Of a DNA stretch of 64,000 bases, positions 1 to 8,630 are shown piece by piece. Source of the stretch: Nordella sp. HKS 07 (GTDB taxonomy: Bacteria > Pseudomonadota > Alphaproteobacteria > Rhizobiales > Aestuariivirgaceae); NCBI RefSeq assembly GCF_011046735.1, contig NZ_CP049258.1, positions 248,001-312,000 on the forward strand, in the 5' to 3' direction. Numbering within the stretch: the stretch's first letter is position 1; each line of letters starts with the position of its first letter. The notes under the pieces were generated by a model, which worked only from the letters and a program-made list of their open reading frames with translations, had not been told where the DNA came from and did not search any database. A program made the translations under genes and the position numbers.

Positions 1-240
1 CGCGGCGACGTCCTGCCGGAGCATGGCCCCTCGCCCGGTGTGACCAATCTCAAATGGATCAAACCGGTTTATCCGGGCGACACCGTTACCTATTGGATGG
101 AGATCACCGCGAAGCGCGAAATGGTGTCGCGGCCGCGCTGGGGCCTCGCCACGAAACATAGCGAAGGCTTCAATCAGAATGGCGAGCTGGTCTTCGCCTT
201 CGATGGTAAGGTGATGGTCGAGCGCAAGGATATGCGCTGA
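1..240 (+). CDS. MaoC-family (R)-specific enoyl-CoA hydratase-like protein, C-terminal part
   Basis: The frame is open from the first base, so only the last 79 residues are visible and the start lies outside the window. The segment GVTNLKWIKPVYPGDTVTYW followed by a strand ending in FDGKVMVERKD matches the second half of the MaoC hot-dog fold: the typical 'P..PGDT' turn, then the 'G..V' strands that close the sheet. MaoC proteins hydrate enoyl-CoA or act as related thioester dehydratases. The catalytic Asp/His of the hydratase motif would lie upstream, so activity cannot be judged. It converges on the histidine kinase gene with a 29 nt gap. Confidence 0.75.
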   Translation, partial: RGDVLPEHGPSPGVTNLKWIKPVYPGDTVTYWMEITAKREMVSRPRWGLATKHSEGFNQNGELVFAFDGKVMVERKDMR

Positions 241-269
241 GCGCGGGGTTTCTATCAGGATACCCGGAA

Positions 270-1646
270 CTATACCGGGATCGTGACCACCGCGCGCAGG
301 CCTCCGAGCGGGCTGTCCTCCAGCTTGATATCTCCGCCATGAGCGCGCGCGATGTCGCGGGCGATTGACAGACCGAGCCCGGTTCCCGGCTCGTCCTGAT
401 TGCGCGCCTCATCGAGCCGGAAGAAGGGCCGGAACACATCTTCGCGCATATTGGCCGGAATGCCCGGCCCATTGTCATCGACGGTGACGACCAGCCGGCT
501 GCCCTTGATCTTCACTTTCACGGCGATCTCCTGGCCGAAACGCGCCGCATTGGCGACCAGGTTCAGGATGAGGCGCCGGAAGGCATTGGGCTTTACCTTG
601 GCGACGAGATCCGGCGCCACGTCGACCTTCACCTGCGAACGCGGCCGCGAGCCGCTTTTCGCAGCACTCGCGACCATTTGCGCGATATCGCTCACTTCCG
701 CCTTCTCTCCACCGGCGCCACGCGCGAAATTCATATAGGCTTCGAGCATCGTCTGCATTTCTTCGACATCGCCCTTGAGCGCTTTCACCTTGGCGCTGTC
801 GCCGAGGAAAGCGAGCTCGAGCTTGAAACGGGTGAGGATGGTGCGCAGATCGTGGCTGACCCCCGCCAGCATTGCCGTGCGCTGCTCGACATGCCGCTCG
901 ATGCGTTCCTTCATGTTGAGGAAGGCTTGCGCCGCCTGGCGAACCTCCGTCGCGCCGCGCGGAGTGAAGTGACTGACATCATGGCCGAGACCGAAGCTGC
1001 GCGCCGCATGCGCGAGCTCGATGATCGGCTTGATTTGTTTGCGCATGAAGACGATGGCGATGGCCAGGAGCACCAGGGACGATACCAGCATCCAGAGCAG
1101 CAATGAATTGGTATTGGCCGCGAAAGCCCGCTCGTCATTCGGCAAAAAGCGAAAGACGGTTCCTCCCCCGGCCTCGACGCGAATTTCGACATAGCCAGGG
1201 CTGCTGGTGCTGTCGATCCAGGCCGGCAAGCCTTCGTTATCGAGATAACGGCTGAGCCGTGTGTCGACAATGGACAGCCACGGCGCCGGCTTGGGCGGCG
1301 GCAGAGAAGCATTGTCCTGGATTTCCAGCCTGAGGCGCAGGCGCCGGTTCACCATCTCGGTGAAATTGGCGATCGCGGCGGGCGACTTTTCCGTCTTGCC
1401 GTAAAGCTCGATGACCAGCGAAATGTCGCGTGCCAGCGAACGGGCGAGCACTCTCGTCACATTGTCCCAGTGACGGTCGAGAATGACGCCGACCATGATG
1501 CTCTGCAGCAGCACGATGGGCGCCACGACGATGATCAGAGATCGCTGATAGAGTCCGCCCGGCAGGTAGCGCTCGAGGAAGCGGTTGAAGCGCCAGTAAA
1601 GCGTGGGATGTTCTATTTTGGGTTCGCTCTCGCTGGCGACGCTCAT
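270..1646 (-). CDS. EnvZ-type sensor histidine kinase
   Basis: This 458-residue membrane kinase should sense an envelope or redox-related signal and phosphorylate the response regulator encoded just upstream. Visible order: TM1 about residues 36-56, a periplasmic segment of about 120 residues, TM2 about 182-201, HAMP about 202-254, a HisKA helix with H265 in SHDLRT, then an ATPase domain with an N-box (NLVANAARFG), DNGPGIP and GTGLGLSIA. The gap to the regulator stop codon is 12 nt, so the two are cotranscribed. The MarR-regulator-kinase order resembles the petP-petR loci of alphaproteobacteria, but the signal is unknown. Confidence 0.9.
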   Translation of the reverse strand: MSVASESEPKIEHPTLYWRFNRFLERYLPGGLYQRSLIIVVAPIVLLQSIMVGVILDRHWDNVTRVLARSLARDISLVIELYGKTEKSPAAIANFTEMVNRRLRLRLEIQDNASLPPPKPAPWLSIVDTRLSRYLDNEGLPAWIDSTSSPGYVEIRVEAGGGTVFRFLPNDERAFAANTNSLLLWMLVSSLVLLAIAIVFMRKQIKPIIELAHAARSFGLGHDVSHFTPRGATEVRQAAQAFLNMKERIERHVEQRTAMLAGVSHDLRTILTRFKLELAFLGDSAKVKALKGDVEEMQTMLEAYMNFARGAGGEKAEVSDIAQMVASAAKSGSRPRSQVKVDVAPDLVAKVKPNAFRRLILNLVANAARFGQEIAVKVKIKGSRLVVTVDDNGPGIPANMREDVFRPFFRLDEARNQDEPGTGLGLSIARDIARAHGGDIKLEDSPLGGLRAVVTIPV

Positions 1647-1658
1647 GCCGTTGTCCTG

Positions 1659-2342
1659 TCAATCGAGATGCAGAGTATAGCCCGCTCCGCGCACGGTTTG
1701 CAGATAAACCGGATTGGAGGGATCCTCCTCGATTTTCTGGCGCAGGCGATTGATCTGGACATCGACGGTGCGGGCATTGTCCTCGGTCCCTTCGGGTGAA
1801 AGTTCCGCACGGGTGATGGACTGGCCGGCATTCTGCACGAACTGACGCAGCAATTCGCGCTCGCGCGTGGTCAGCTTGACGAGCTCGCCATTGCGCCGGA
1901 GTTCGCCGCGCGTCATGTTGAACTGGCAGGCGCCGAAGCGAACATCGACACGCTGATCGGGCGGCGAGGAGGAACGGCGCAAGAGATTCTGCACCCGCAG
2001 CAGCAACTCGCGCGGTTCGAACGGCTTCGGCAGATAGTCGTCGCTGCCTGCCATCAGTCCGTTGATCCTATCCTCGATCTCCGACAGCGCCGAGAGCATG
2101 AGGATCGGTATGCGCTCCTTCGCGCCACGCAGGGACTGCGCCAACGCCGTTCCGGATTCACCTGGCATCATCACGTCGAGGATGAGGAGATCGAAGGCTA
2201 GCCCGCGCATCTTGTCGCGCGCCTCCGTCGCACTCGCCGCCACTGTGACCCTGAAGTCGTTCTCGGCCAGATAGGAGTGCAGCAGCTCACGGATGCGGCG
2301 GTCGTCGTCGATCACCAGTATATGCGGCTTCTCTTCGCTCAT
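1659..2342 (-). CDS. petR: OmpR-family response regulator (PetR-like)
   Basis: A DNA-binding regulator of 227 residues. The receiver domain carries the acidic pair DDD (12-14), the phospho-acceptor D56 in LLILDVMMP, and the lysine in LPKPF. The C-terminal winged helix has the OmpR pattern ending RTVDVQINRLRQKIE and GYTLHLD. I place the start at MSEEKPHI because that ATG lies 2 nt after the MarR stop codon; an upstream in-frame start would overlap that gene by 34 nt. It is the partner of the following kinase. In Rhodobacter, PetR-type regulators sit next to a MarR-like PetP and affect respiratory cytochrome genes. The symbol is by resemblance and gene order only. Confidence 0.8.
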   Translation of the reverse strand: MSEEKPHILVIDDDRRIRELLHSYLAENDFRVTVAASATEARDKMRGLAFDLLILDVMMPGESGTALAQSLRGAKERIPILMLSALSEIEDRINGLMAGSDDYLPKPFEPRELLLRVQNLLRRSSSPPDQRVDVRFGACQFNMTRGELRRNGELVKLTTRERELLRQFVQNAGQSITRAELSPEGTEDNARTVDVQINRLRQKIEEDPSNPVYLQTVRGAGYTLHLD

Positions 2343-2344
2343 CT

Positions 2345-2845
2345 CTACTTGCCCCGCGCGCTGCGGCTGGTGAGCCATTCGCTCACCGAGCGACGGTTCT
2401 CCGGACTGATAAGGTGATAGAGAACCTTCCTGTAATTGGGCTCCGCCTCATCGCCTGCCTCGCCGAGGGCGCGGATGATGCGCTCGGCTTGCGGCGCCAT
2501 CAGCTTGAGACGTAGCGCCTCACCTTCCTCGGTCAGGAACAAAAGCCGCTGCCGCCGGTCCGTATCGCCAGCACGCTGATAGACGAGATCCTTTTCGATG
2601 AGATCGCGCAACACACGGCCGAGGCTCTGCTTGGTGATCCCTAGGATGCTCAAGAGCTGCGCCACCGTCATGCCAGGGTTGCGGCCGACAAAATGCACGA
2701 CGCGGTGATGCGCCCGCCCGAAGCCCCATTCCGCCAATATCGCATCGGGATCGGAGGTGAAATCGCGATATGCGAAGAACAGAAGCTCGATCAGGCTGAC
2801 GATATCCTCATCGCTCACATCGCGCTCAGAAATTATGTCAGCCAT
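2345..2845 (-). CDS. petP: MarR-family transcriptional regulator (PetP-like)
   Basis: A 166-residue winged-helix regulator, first gene of the trio with the response regulator and kinase. The recognition region reads GMTVAQLLSILGITKQSLGR and is followed by a wing with DTDRRQRLLFLT, the conserved MarR D-x-R-x-R signature. MarR proteins are dimers that often respond to small ligands. Its pairing with an OmpR-type regulator and its position opposite a branched-chain aminotransferase fit the alphaproteobacterial petP arrangement. The 157-base spacer to ilvE (2846-3002) must hold divergent promoters; I found no clear long palindrome there. Confidence 0.8.
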   Translation of the reverse strand: MADIISERDVSDEDIVSLIELLFFAYRDFTSDPDAILAEWGFGRAHHRVVHFVGRNPGMTVAQLLSILGITKQSLGRVLRDLIEKDLVYQRAGDTDRRQRLLFLTEEGEALRLKLMAPQAERIIRALGEAGDEAEPNYRKVLYHLISPENRRSVSEWLTSRSARGK

Positions 2846-3002
2846 ATTGACGTATTTTCCGAAGTTTGTTACAAGACATCACAATCGCAAGAAACCTTGT
2901 TGCGTCATCGTGGCTGAACATTCGGACAGCCGTGATGACATATAGGCCGAACCGAGGCTGCGTGCAAAAATGCCGGGCAGCCGAATAAATGGGAGACAAG
3001 CC

Positions 3003-3890
3003 ATGTCGATCGTTCCTTTTGACCAGCGCGACGGCGTCATCTGGATGAATGGCGAATTCGTGCCGTGGAAGGACGCCAAGGTCCATGTCCTCACCCACGC
3101 TTTGCATTATGGCAGCGCCGTTTTCGAGGGCGAGCGCGCCTATGGCGGCGAGATCTTCAAGCTGACCGAGCATACCCAGCGCCTGTTCGATTCGGCCGAG
3201 ATGCTCGATATGAAGATTCCCTACACCGTGGCCGAGATCGATGCCGCCTGCCGCGAGACCTTGAAGCGTCAGGGCTTCGCCGATGCTTATGTCCGGCCGA
3301 TCGCCTGGCGTGGCTCCGAGATGATGGGTGTTTCCGCCCAGAATACCAAGATCAATGTCGCCATCGCCATCTGGCAGTGGCCGTCCTATTTCGATCCGAC
3401 CCAGCTCGAAAAGGGCATCCGCCTCGATATCGCGGAGTTCCGACGCCCCGACCCGCTGACCGCTCCGTCCAAGGCCAAGGCGGTCGGCCTGTACATGATC
3501 TGCACCATCTCCAAGCACAAGGCCGAGCGCAAAGGCTATGCCGACGCCATGATGCTGGACTGGCGCGGCCAGGTTGCCGAATGCACCGGCGCCAATATCT
3601 TCTTCGTGAAGAACGGTGAAATCCATACGCCGACCCCGGACTGCTTCCTGGACGGTATCACGCGCCGCACCGTCATCGGTCTCGCCCAGAAGCGCCAGAT
3701 CAAGGTGATCGAACGCGCCATCATGCCGGAAGAGCTCGCGGGCTTCGAGCAATGCTTCATCGTCGGCACCGCGGCCGAAGTGACGCCGGTCGGCGAGATC
3801 GGCCCCTACAAGTTCGCCGTCGGCGATATTTCCCGCAGCTTGCGGGCCGACTATCTCAACGAAGTGCAGCCGAAGAAAAAGGCCGCCTGA
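3003..3890 (+). CDS. ilvE: Branched-chain amino acid aminotransferase
   Basis: A PLP enzyme of 295 residues (fold type IV) that exchanges amino groups between glutamate and the 2-oxo acids of leucine, isoleucine and valine. Family features: HALHYGSAVFEGERAY near the N-terminus, the Schiff-base lysine in the SKHKAE/GYADAM region, then EC(T)GANIFF and the GITR..I phosphate-binding loop. The start is the ATG at 3003, preceded by GGGAGA about 8 nt upstream; an in-frame ATG at 2970 lacks such a site. It is a single-gene unit, divergent from the MarR gene and closed by a strong hairpin terminator. Confidence 0.93.
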   Translation: MSIVPFDQRDGVIWMNGEFVPWKDAKVHVLTHALHYGSAVFEGERAYGGEIFKLTEHTQRLFDSAEMLDMKIPYTVAEIDAACRETLKRQGFADAYVRPIAWRGSEMMGVSAQNTKINVAIAIWQWPSYFDPTQLEKGIRLDIAEFRRPDPLTAPSKAKAVGLYMICTISKHKAERKGYADAMMLDWRGQVAECTGANIFFVKNGEIHTPTPDCFLDGITRRTVIGLAQKRQIKVIERAIMPEELAGFEQCFIVGTAAEVTPVGEIGPYKFAVGDISRSLRADYLNEVQPKKKAA

Positions 3891-3916
3891 ACGCTCTGAA
3901 CATCTGACGACCAGTC

Positions 3917-3951
3917 GCGCGCGGGCTCATTCCCCGCGCGCTCCTCTTTTT
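3917..3951 (+). terminator. Rho-independent terminator of ilvE
   Basis: A perfect 9 bp GC stem (GCGCGCGGG at 3917-3925 with CCCGCGCGC at 3933-3941) has a 7 nt loop and is followed by TCCTC and a run of five T at 3947-3951. It lies 26 nt after the ilvE stop. It faces the end of the minus-strand NTF2-like gene, so it mainly protects that convergent neighbour. Confidence 0.9.
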
Positions 3952-3954
3952 ATC

Positions 3955-4353
3955 TCACGCACCGTTTGAATCCTCCTGGATCGGCGTGGCCTGGAATGCC
4001 TCCCGCAGCCACTTACCGTCGCGCAAGAGCCAGACTTGCGTGAAGCGGATGGACAGGTCCGTTTGATCTCCCGCATTGCGAATGCCGCCGCCCGTGAGAT
4101 CGTTGACACCGGTGACCACGGCAATGTCACCGATATACCGTGTCTCGACTTCCCGGAATGATATCTGCGTGCCGCGCCCGGCGCGTGCGGCGGCATAGGC
4201 AAGCCAGCCGGCACGGTCATAGAGCTTCCCAAAGGCATCCGAATGGCTGTAGGTCGGCGACAACAGTGCATCGAGCGTCCGCAGATCGCCACTCGCCCAA
4301 GCCTCGCCAAACTGCCGGACAGCCTCCTGCAAGAGAACGGCCTGGTCCGGCAT
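3955..4353 (-). CDS. NTF2-like (SnoaL/DUF4440-type) protein
   Basis: A 132-residue single-domain protein with the cone-shaped NTF2 pattern: an N-terminal helix (FGEAWASGDLRTLDALLSP), a middle strand set, and a C-terminal strand RFTQVWLLRDGKWLREAFQA ending in TP. Such proteins are small ligand-binding domains or enzymes acting on diverse substrates; nothing here identifies one. It follows moaD by 4 nt and is presumably last in the uvrC-pgsA-moaD transcript. In many relatives moaE occupies this place, so it may be a later insertion. No signal peptide. Confidence 0.75.
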   Translation of the reverse strand: MPDQAVLLQEAVRQFGEAWASGDLRTLDALLSPTYSHSDAFGKLYDRAGWLAYAAARAGRGTQISFREVETRYIGDIAVVTGVNDLTGGGIRNAGDQTDLSIRFTQVWLLRDGKWLREAFQATPIQEDSNGA

Positions 4354-4357
4354 CGGC

Positions 4358-4612
4358 CTACCCGCCGGTTACCGGCGGGAAAAACGCAATCTCGCGCGCG
4401 CCCGCAATAGACGCGTCGAGGGGCGCATGCGCTTGGTTGATTGCGGCGCGGATAATGCGCGGGTCGGCGAAAGCCGCGGCATAGGCCTCGTCGCGCTTCT
4501 TCAGAAAGTCGATCAGCAGGTTCACGGTGGTGACTTCGGCCGGGAGAGTGATCTCCTCCTCCCCTTTGCCTATGATCTGGCGCATGCGGGCGAAATAGAG
4601 GAGTTTCGTCAC
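4358..4612 (-). CDS. moaD: Molybdopterin synthase sulfur-carrier subunit MoaD
   Basis: An 84-residue ubiquitin-fold protein ending in the diagnostic Gly-Gly (PPVTGG), whose C-terminus is thiocarboxylated and donates sulfur to precursor Z with MoaE. It starts with [12 protein letters not shown], the usual MoaD first strand. I choose the GTG at 4612 because it overlaps the pgsA stop (GTGA), the coupling seen throughout this region; an upstream extension would run far into pgsA. The catalytic partner moaE is not in the window. Confidence 0.9.
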   Translation of the reverse strand: MTKLLYFARMRQIIGKGEEEITLPAEVTTVNLLIDFLKKRDEAYAAAFADPRIIRAAINQAHAPLDASIAGAREIAFFPPVTGG

Positions 4613-5217
4613 TTGTCTTCCATCACATGGCCGATGCCGGCACGGAAATAATCGTAGCCCGTATAGAGGGTGAGAGCTGCGGCGATCCACAGGCAGAACA
4701 GTCCGAACTCGCTGACATAGGGCAGGATCTTGTCGCCGGCAGGCCCGGCGATCAGGAAGCCGATTGCAATTAATTGCACGGTGGTCTTCCACTTGGCGAC
4801 CTTGGTGACGGGGACCGAGACACGCAGTTCCGCCAGGAATTCGCGCAGACCCGACACCAGCACCTCGCGCGTGAGGATGATGATCGCAGCCCAGATATGC
4901 GCGTCATCGATGGTGCGGTCGGTGGTGAGCACCAGGAGCACCACCGCCACCAGGACCTTGTCGGCGATGGGATCGAGCATGCGCCCAAGCGCCGATTGCT
5001 GGCCCCAGCGCCGGGCCAGGTAGCCGTCGAAGAAATCAGTGATGGCGGCCGCGATGAAGAGAGCGAGCGCCGTCCAGCGCGCCGCGTCCCCGCCCCACAG
5101 GATCAGGCCGGCGACCACGGGCACCGCGACAAGTCGCCCATAGGTCAGCATATTGGGCAGGCTCAGTGCGTGCCGCTGGCTTTCCTTCTGAGCCAATTTT
5201 GTCACCGCGTCGCTCAT
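4609..5217 (-). CDS. pgsA: CDP-diacylglycerol-glycerol-3-phosphate 3-phosphatidyltransferase
   Basis: An inner-membrane enzyme of 202 residues making phosphatidylglycerophosphate, first committed step to phosphatidylglycerol and cardiolipin. The CDP-alcohol phosphotransferase motif D-x2-DG-x2-AR-x8-G-x3-D-x3-D is complete: DFFDGYLAR, then G, then LDPIAD. Several hydrophobic segments follow. Its start overlaps the uvrC stop (ATGA at 5214-5217) and its stop overlaps the moaD start. The uvrC-pgsA-moaD order is standard in Rhizobiales. Note a second member of the same superfamily at 51934. Confidence 0.95.
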   Translation of the reverse strand: MSDAVTKLAQKESQRHALSLPNMLTYGRLVAVPVVAGLILWGGDAARWTALALFIAAAITDFFDGYLARRWGQQSALGRMLDPIADKVLVAVVLLVLTTDRTIDDAHIWAAIIILTREVLVSGLREFLAELRVSVPVTKVAKWKTTVQLIAIGFLIAGPAGDKILPYVSEFGLFCLWIAAALTLYTGYDYFRAGIGHVMEDK

Positions 5218-7139
5218 AAAGCGCCCTCGTGGAAATGGTCATAGATAGCCTGGGCCAAAGCGTTATTCACCCCTTCAACCTTTGCCAAATCGGCAAGGCT
5301 GGCCCGCGCCACCGCCTTGGCCGATCCAAAGGCTTGCAATAAGGCTTTTTTGCGAGTCGGGCCAATCCCCGCGATCTCATCGAGCGGATTTAGCGCTATC
5401 GCCCTGGCCCGCTTGGCTCGGTGGCTCCCGATGGCGAAGCGGTGCGCCTCGTCCCGGAGCCGCTGGATATAGTAAAGGACGGGGTCGCGCGCCTCGAGCA
5501 TGAAGGAGGGCTTGTCCGGGACATAGAAATGCTCGCGCCCGGCATCGCGGTCCGGTCCCTTGGCGACGCCGGCGATACAGAGATCGGCGATCCCGAGATC
5601 GGCCAACACAGCGCGCGTCGCATTGAGCTGGCCCTGCCCGCCGTCGATGAGGACCAGATCCGGCCAGGCCTGCGGCTGGTCGGGATTCGTCTCGCCGGCA
5701 GGCACGCGCTCGCCATGTTCCTTGAGCAGACGGGAGAAGCGCCGAGTCAGTACTTCCCGCATCATGCCGAAATCGTCGCCGGGGGTGAGGTCCTCGGCCC
5801 TGATATTGAACTTGCGATATTGCGATTTGAGGAAGCCTTCGGGGCCGGCCACGATCATGCCGCCGACCGCCTGGGCGCCCTGAATATGGGAGTTGTCATA
5901 GACCTCGATACGCCGCGGTGGCTCGCCAAGACCAAAGACGCGGGCCACCCCGGCAAGGAGCTTCGCCTGTGAGGACGATTCGGCGAGCTTGCGGCCCATG
6001 GCCTCGCGCGCATTGGTGACGGCATGCTCGATCAGCGCCCGTTTCTCACCCCTTTGCGGCACCGCAATCTCGACCTTGCGCCCGGCATGGGTCGAAAGCG
6101 CCTCTTCGAGCAGCGCCGTCTCCTCGATCTCCTGCGACAGGAGGATCAGGGGCGGAATGGGCTTATCGTCATAGAACTGGGCCAGGAAGGAGCCCAGCAC
6201 CTCCGCCACCGGCAGAGACTTGTCGGCGCGCGGGAAATAGGGTCGGTTGCCCCAATTCTGTCCGGCACGGAAGAAGAACACCTGGATGCAGATCTGCCCG
6301 CCTTCCTGAGCGAGACCGAAGACATCGGCTTCCTCTACTCCTTGCGGATTGATGCCCTGTTCCGAGGTCACGAAGCTCATCGCCTGGATGCGGTCGCGAT
6401 AGCGCGCCGCGCTCTCGAAATCGAGCCGTTCGGAGGCTTCCTCCATCAGCTTGGCAAGCTCGGCCTTGACCGTCTTGCTCTTGCCGTTGAGGAATGCTTC
6501 CGCCTCCTTGACCAGCTCGGTGTAGGGCGCAGGCTCGATCTCGCCGGTGCAGGGTGCCGAACAGCGCTTGATCTGGTAGAGGAGACAGGGCCTTGTGCGG
6601 TTCTCATAGACGCTGTCGGCGCAGGAGCGCAGGAGAAAGGCCTTCTGCAAGGCGTTGATGGTGCGATTGACGGCCCCTGCCGAGGCGAAAGGCCCGAAAT
6701 AGCTGCCCTTATGCGAGCGCGCACCCCGATGCTTGACGATCTGGGCGACCTCATGGTCCTTGCGGATGAGGATATAGGGGAAGGACTTGTCGTCCCTGAG
6801 CGAGACATTGAAGCGCGGCCGCAGCTTCTTGATGAGATTGGCCTCGAGGAGCAGCGCTTCGGCCTCGGTCTCGGTGGTCACGAACTCCATATTCGCGGTC
6901 AGCGAGATCATCGCGGCGATGCGGTTGCTGTGGCCGCCGAGCCGCACATAATTCGACACGCGGTTCCTGAGGCTGCGCGCCTTGCCAACGTAAAGCACGT
7001 CGCCCTTGGCGTCGAACATCCGATAGACGCCGGGCCGGTTGGGCAGCGTCCTTAGATGGGCGCGAATCACATGCGGGCCGGGACCTTCCCTTGCACCCTC
7101 CTCGCCTTCATCCGCGATGATGTCTTCCGGTTCTTCCAT
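5214..7139 (-). CDS. uvrC: Excinuclease ABC subunit C
   Basis: UvrC makes both incisions in nucleotide excision repair after UvrA/UvrB find the lesion. Order seen: N-terminal GIY-YIG nuclease ([20 protein letters not shown]), the cysteine-containing segment, a UVR coiled region ([12 protein letters not shown]), the RNase H-like C-terminal nuclease starting [12 protein letters not shown] with [11 protein letters not shown], and terminal helix-hairpin-helix motifs. I start at the ATG of MEEPEDI (7139), giving 641 residues; a TTG 36 nt upstream is open but adds an unusual leader. It is the first gene of the uvrC-pgsA-moaD run. Confidence 0.95.
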   Translation of the reverse strand: MEEPEDIIADEGEEGAREGPGPHVIRAHLRTLPNRPGVYRMFDAKGDVLYVGKARSLRNRVSNYVRLGGHSNRIAAMISLTANMEFVTTETEAEALLLEANLIKKLRPRFNVSLRDDKSFPYILIRKDHEVAQIVKHRGARSHKGSYFGPFASAGAVNRTINALQKAFLLRSCADSVYENRTRPCLLYQIKRCSAPCTGEIEPAPYTELVKEAEAFLNGKSKTVKAELAKLMEEASERLDFESAARYRDRIQAMSFVTSEQGINPQGVEEADVFGLAQEGGQICIQVFFFRAGQNWGNRPYFPRADKSLPVAEVLGSFLAQFYDDKPIPPLILLSQEIEETALLEEALSTHAGRKVEIAVPQRGEKRALIEHAVTNAREAMGRKLAESSSQAKLLAGVARVFGLGEPPRRIEVYDNSHIQGAQAVGGMIVAGPEGFLKSQYRKFNIRAEDLTPGDDFGMMREVLTRRFSRLLKEHGERVPAGETNPDQPQAWPDLVLIDGGQGQLNATRAVLADLGIADLCIAGVAKGPDRDAGREHFYVPDKPSFMLEARDPVLYYIQRLRDEAHRFAIGSHRAKRARAIALNPLDEIAGIGPTRKKALLQAFGSAKAVARASLADLAKVEGVNNALAQAIYDHFHEGAL

Positions 7140-7276
7140 GGGGCCCAATATCGTGATTCTGCGGTCTTTTCGCAAATAGCACGATGGCCCGCCCGGAACT
7201 GGCAGGACGCCTCGTCAGATAGCGATCTAAGCGCGCATCCCGGCCGAAGAGGACTCGGCGCGAGGTCAATATCTTG

Positions 7277-7323
7277 GAGCAAATCCTTATCGCCAAAGTC
7301 TTCAACTTTGGCGGGTTTTGCTC
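7277..7323. repeat. Long imperfect palindrome between clpP and uvrC
   Basis: An inner perfect 8 bp stem (CGCCAAAG at 7291-7298, CTTTGGCG at 7306-7313, loop TCTTCAA) sits inside an outer 10 bp stem (GAGCAAATCC at 7277-7286 with GGTTTTGCTC at 7314-7323, one mismatch). The right arm touches the clpP stop codon. There is no T-run, so it is more like a dispersed palindromic element or an mRNA 3'-end hairpin than a classical terminator. I saw no second copy in the window. Confidence 0.6.
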
Positions 7324-7922
7324 TAAGCCGCCTGGCCGGTCCGCACCTCGTAGACATGATCGACGAGGCCCCATTCCCTGGCCTCTTCCGCCGTCATGAA
7401 GAAATCGCGGTCGAGGGTCCGCTCGACCTCTTCCAGGCTGCGTTTGCAGTGCTTGGCATAGAGGCCGATCATCCGCCGCTTCATCTTGACGATATCCAGG
7501 GCATGGCGCTCGATGTCGGAGGCCTGGCCCTGGAAGCCGCCGGAGGGCTGGTGCAGCAGGATGCGCGCATTGGGGAGTGAGATGCGCCTGCCCGGAGCGC
7601 CCGCCATCAGAAGAAACGACGCCATTGAGGCGGCAAATCCCATACACACCGTCGAGACCGGGCATTTGATGTATTGCATCGTGTCGTAGATCGCGAAGCC
7701 GCTCGTCACCACCCCGCCCGGCGAGTTGATGTACATGGCGATCTCCTTGCCCGGCCCCTCGGCTTCGAGGAACAGCAGCTGCGCGCAGATGAGCGCCGAC
7801 ATGTTGTCGTCGATCTGACCGTTCAGAAAGACGATGCGTTCACGCAGGAGCCTGGAGAAAATGTCGAAGGAGCGCTCGCCCCGGCTCGACTGCTCGACGA
7901 CGATGGGGACGAAATTGCTCAT
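7323..7922 (-). CDS. clpP: ClpP-family serine protease subunit
   Basis: A 199-residue ClpP with the full triad by alignment to the family: S99 in GFAASMAS, H124 in LLHQPSGG, D173 in LDRDFF. It also has the INSPGG oxyanion segment. ClpP forms a double heptamer and degrades proteins delivered by ClpX or ClpA. It is not linked to tig/clpX; its ATG overlaps the stop of an AHSA1 gene (ATGA at 7919-7922), itself coupled to an ArsR regulator. It is probably a paralogue of the housekeeping ClpP, but this needs the rest of the genome. Family is certain, paralogy inferred. Confidence 0.92.
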   Translation of the reverse strand: MSNFVPIVVEQSSRGERSFDIFSRLLRERIVFLNGQIDDNMSALICAQLLFLEAEGPGKEIAMYINSPGGVVTSGFAIYDTMQYIKCPVSTVCMGFAASMASFLLMAGAPGRRISLPNARILLHQPSGGFQGQASDIERHALDIVKMKRRMIGLYAKHCKRSLEEVERTLDRDFFMTAEEAREWGLVDHVYEVRTGQAA

Positions 7923-8275
7923 GCCGCCCTCATCATCAGTGATTGATTGTCATTGGCGGCATCAAGCGCGGCACGGGCAAAGCCTTCATGCACGATGCGC
8001 AAATGTGTGCCTCCGGCCTGGGTCGGGGTGAGTTCGAATGTGACGACGGTGTCGAGGCTTTGGCCGAAGCTGTCGCGCTCATCTTCTCGGCTCTTCCATG
8101 AGCAGCGCAGCAGCCTTTCGGGATCGGCCTCCATCACCCGGCAGTCGATATCGTCAGGCACCAGCCATCGCGCGACGAGATCGGGTTCGGTCAAGGCCCG
8201 CCAGACCTTGTCGGGTCCCTCATGGAGATCGCATTCGGTGATGATTGCATTTTCCGGCTTGTTGTCGCTGCTCAT
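7919..8275 (-). CDS. SRPBCC (AHSA1-like) protein
   Basis: A 118-residue START/Bet v1-like protein. The N-terminal pattern [20 protein letters not shown] is typical of the activator-of-Hsp90 homologue family, followed by the F.....T.V.FEL.....GT.L.I.H.GF strand set. Such proteins are commonly encoded next to ArsR regulators, as here: its start overlaps the regulator stop (ATGA at 8272-8275) and its stop overlaps clpP. Ligand unknown; these domains bind hydrophobic molecules. The start is the ATG at 8275; frames open further upstream only through the regulator. Confidence 0.85.
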   Translation of the reverse strand: MSSDNKPENAIITECDLHEGPDKVWRALTEPDLVARWLVPDDIDCRVMEADPERLLRCSWKSREDERDSFGQSLDTVVTFELTPTQAGGTHLRIVHEGFARAALDAANDNQSLMMRAA

Positions 8276-8586
8276 GGTTCCATTCCCTTGAGAACATCCT
8301 TCAGTCTCTCGATCCGCTCGGGCCAGAAAGCCCGGTAGCGCTCGACCCAACTCAACAGCGGCGCGATCCCCTTCGGATCGGCGCGGTAATAGGCGAAGCG
8401 GCCTTCGCGTCTCTCGCGCACCAGGCCCGCTCCCTTGAGTGCCGCCAGATGCTGCGAGATGGCCGGCTGCGATACGGCGAAATGGCTCTTCAGCTCGCCG
8501 ACGCTCATTTCGCGCGCCGCCACCCGCTCCAGCACGGCACGCCGGGTGGGGTCGGCCAGCGCGCGAAAAACCTCGGATTCGATCAT
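8272..8586 (-). CDS. ArsR-family transcriptional regulator
   Basis: A winged-helix repressor of about 104 residues that begins MIESEVFRALADPTRRAVLE, the hallmark of the SdpR/AHSA1-linked ArsR group. The recognition helix is SQPAISQHLAALKGAGLV, the wing REGRFAYYR. No metal-binding cysteine motif is present, so metal sensing is unlikely. A second in-frame ATG at 8595 exists; I prefer 8586 because a perfect inverted repeat begins at 8596 and would otherwise abut the start codon. It probably represses its own operon (ArsR-AHSA1-ClpP) through that site. Confidence 0.85.
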   Translation of the reverse strand: MIESEVFRALADPTRRAVLERVAAREMSVGELKSHFAVSQPAISQHLAALKGAGLVRERREGRFAYYRADPKGIAPLLSWVERYRAFWPERIERLKDVLKGMEP

Positions 8587-8595
8587 GGCAATCAT

Positions 8596-8611
8596 ATAAG
8601 TACATACTTAT
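8596..8611. promoter_or_regulatory. Candidate ArsR operator
   Basis: ATAAGTA (8596-8602) and TACTTAT (8605-8611) form a perfect 7 bp inverted repeat with a 2 nt spacer, directly upstream of the ArsR gene. AT-rich dyads of this size and position are typical ArsR-family sites. Inference: autoregulation of the ArsR-AHSA1-ClpP operon. Confidence 0.65.
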
Positions 8612-8630
8612 GAGAAGTGCAAGCCTCATC

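Noticed and set aside
5214-7175. Longer uvrC start at the TTG at 7175
   Set aside because: The added 12 residues are unlike UvrC N-termini and TTG is rare; the ATG at 7139 starts an acidic leader seen in related proteins.
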